The position numbers and the translations under genes were made by a program. DNA of 6,197 nucleotides from Alphaproteobacteria bacterium MarineAlpha10_Bin3. Lineage in GTDB: Bacteria; Pseudomonadota; Alphaproteobacteria; UBA8366; GCA-2717185. Position 1 is the stretch's first letter. Each line of letters opens with the position of its first letter. The notes under the pieces are model-generated. The model was not told where the DNA came from, searched no databases, and worked only from the letters and a program-made list of their open reading frames with translations. Below are positions 6,132-6,197 of the stretch, piece by piece. The stretch is from assembly GCA_002937525.1 (NCBI GenBank), contig PTKA01000096.1, forward strand, positions 1 to 6,197, written 5' to 3'.

Positions 6132-6197
6132 AAGGACGATGCGCCCTGGAGAGCGGCAGCCGTCCGGGGAGCGCGCCATATTATTTGAGAGCGTCGT

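Larger units (their letters stand above)
5765..6197. other. About 430 bases without an intact gene, right edge of window
   Basis: This stretch separates the DUF1330 gene from whatever lies beyond the window. It contains the DUF1330 ribosome site, an A/T-rich motif at 5853-5860 that reads TATACT on the - strand and TATAAG on the + strand (possible -10 elements in either direction, without a convincing -35), a + strand TTG reading frame with a strong ribosome site that looks like a regulator remnant (5933-6070), and two overlapping inverted repeats (6090-6131). An 8-base inverted pair, CGGCGAAC at 5817-5824 and GTTCGCCG at 5878-5885, flanks the -10-like motif; it could be operator half-sites or chance. 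Short frames open to the right edge exist on both strands but resemble no protein I know. Confidence 0.6.

Noticed and set aside
5762..6179. 12-base inverted match, GGAGCGCGCCAT, at the DUF1330 start (- strand, 5762-5773) and at 6168-6179 (+ strand)
   Set aside because: One or two such 12-mer matches are expected by chance in a 6 kb GC-rich window, and no start codon follows the second copy.
6102..6188. 28-residue + strand ORF from ATG 6102
   Set aside because: It has no Shine-Dalgarno close by and lies across the inverted repeats; no similarity recognised.
6060..6197. - strand frame open to the right edge (46 codons including stop), possible 3' end of an incoming gene
   Set aside because: A frame this short often stays open by chance, and the translation matches no family I know. 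More sequence to the right would be needed.
6141..6197. Glycine-riboswitch-like string CTGGAGAG
   Set aside because: The paired conserved CCGAAGG-type segment and a coherent aptamer fold are absent in the visible sequence.

Overview
The window is a GC-rich stretch (roughly 60-65% by eye) of bacterial chromosome-like DNA, densely packed with enzyme genes. Codon use and gene style suggest a proteobacterium, most likely an alphaproteobacterium. That is an inference from composition and gene content; no rRNA or marker gene is present to confirm it. I see no tRNA, rRNA, CRISPR array, insertion sequence or prophage gene.

Left block, + strand (1 to 3381): three tightly spaced genes that look like one operon. 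They are a 5'-truncated amidohydrolase of the PF04909 / COG2159 type, a second and clearly different amidohydrolase (COG3618-like, with a D-P-H-H-H motif), and a class I acyl-CoA synthetase of the ANL superfamily with all core motifs intact. Gaps are 6 and 16 bases. The grouping suggests a small catabolic route in which cyclic or carboxylated substrates are hydrolysed or decarboxylated and the resulting acid is activated to a CoA thioester. The actual substrate cannot be read from the sequence.

Middle block, - strand (3370 to 5309): an alpha/beta hydrolase with a complete Ser-Asp-His triad lies downstream of a luciferase-like (LLM) oxidoreductase resembling the TIGR03617 / MSMEG_2256 group. 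The two are 32 bases apart and probably co-transcribed. The hydrolase meets the acyl-CoA synthetase tail to tail, and the two reading frames overlap by 12 bases, stop codons included. A candidate promoter for the oxidoreductase lies in the 164-base gap behind it.

Right block (5474 to 6197): a short DUF1330-family gene on the - strand with a strong ribosome binding site, then about 430 bases without an intact gene. Facing away from DUF1330 on the + strand is a strong Shine-Dalgarno sequence and a TTG start. Its first ten codons read like the N-terminus of an HxlR-family regulator, but the expected winged-helix body does not follow. I interpret this as a decayed or truncated regulator. Past it lie two overlapping inverted repeats and DNA in which I recognise no gene.

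Overall this is a catabolic or accessory-metabolism neighbourhood. I do not see convincing evidence of a new defence, mobile or RNA-based system. The most noteworthy points are the regulator remnant and the gene combination, which could be an uncharacterised degradation cassette.
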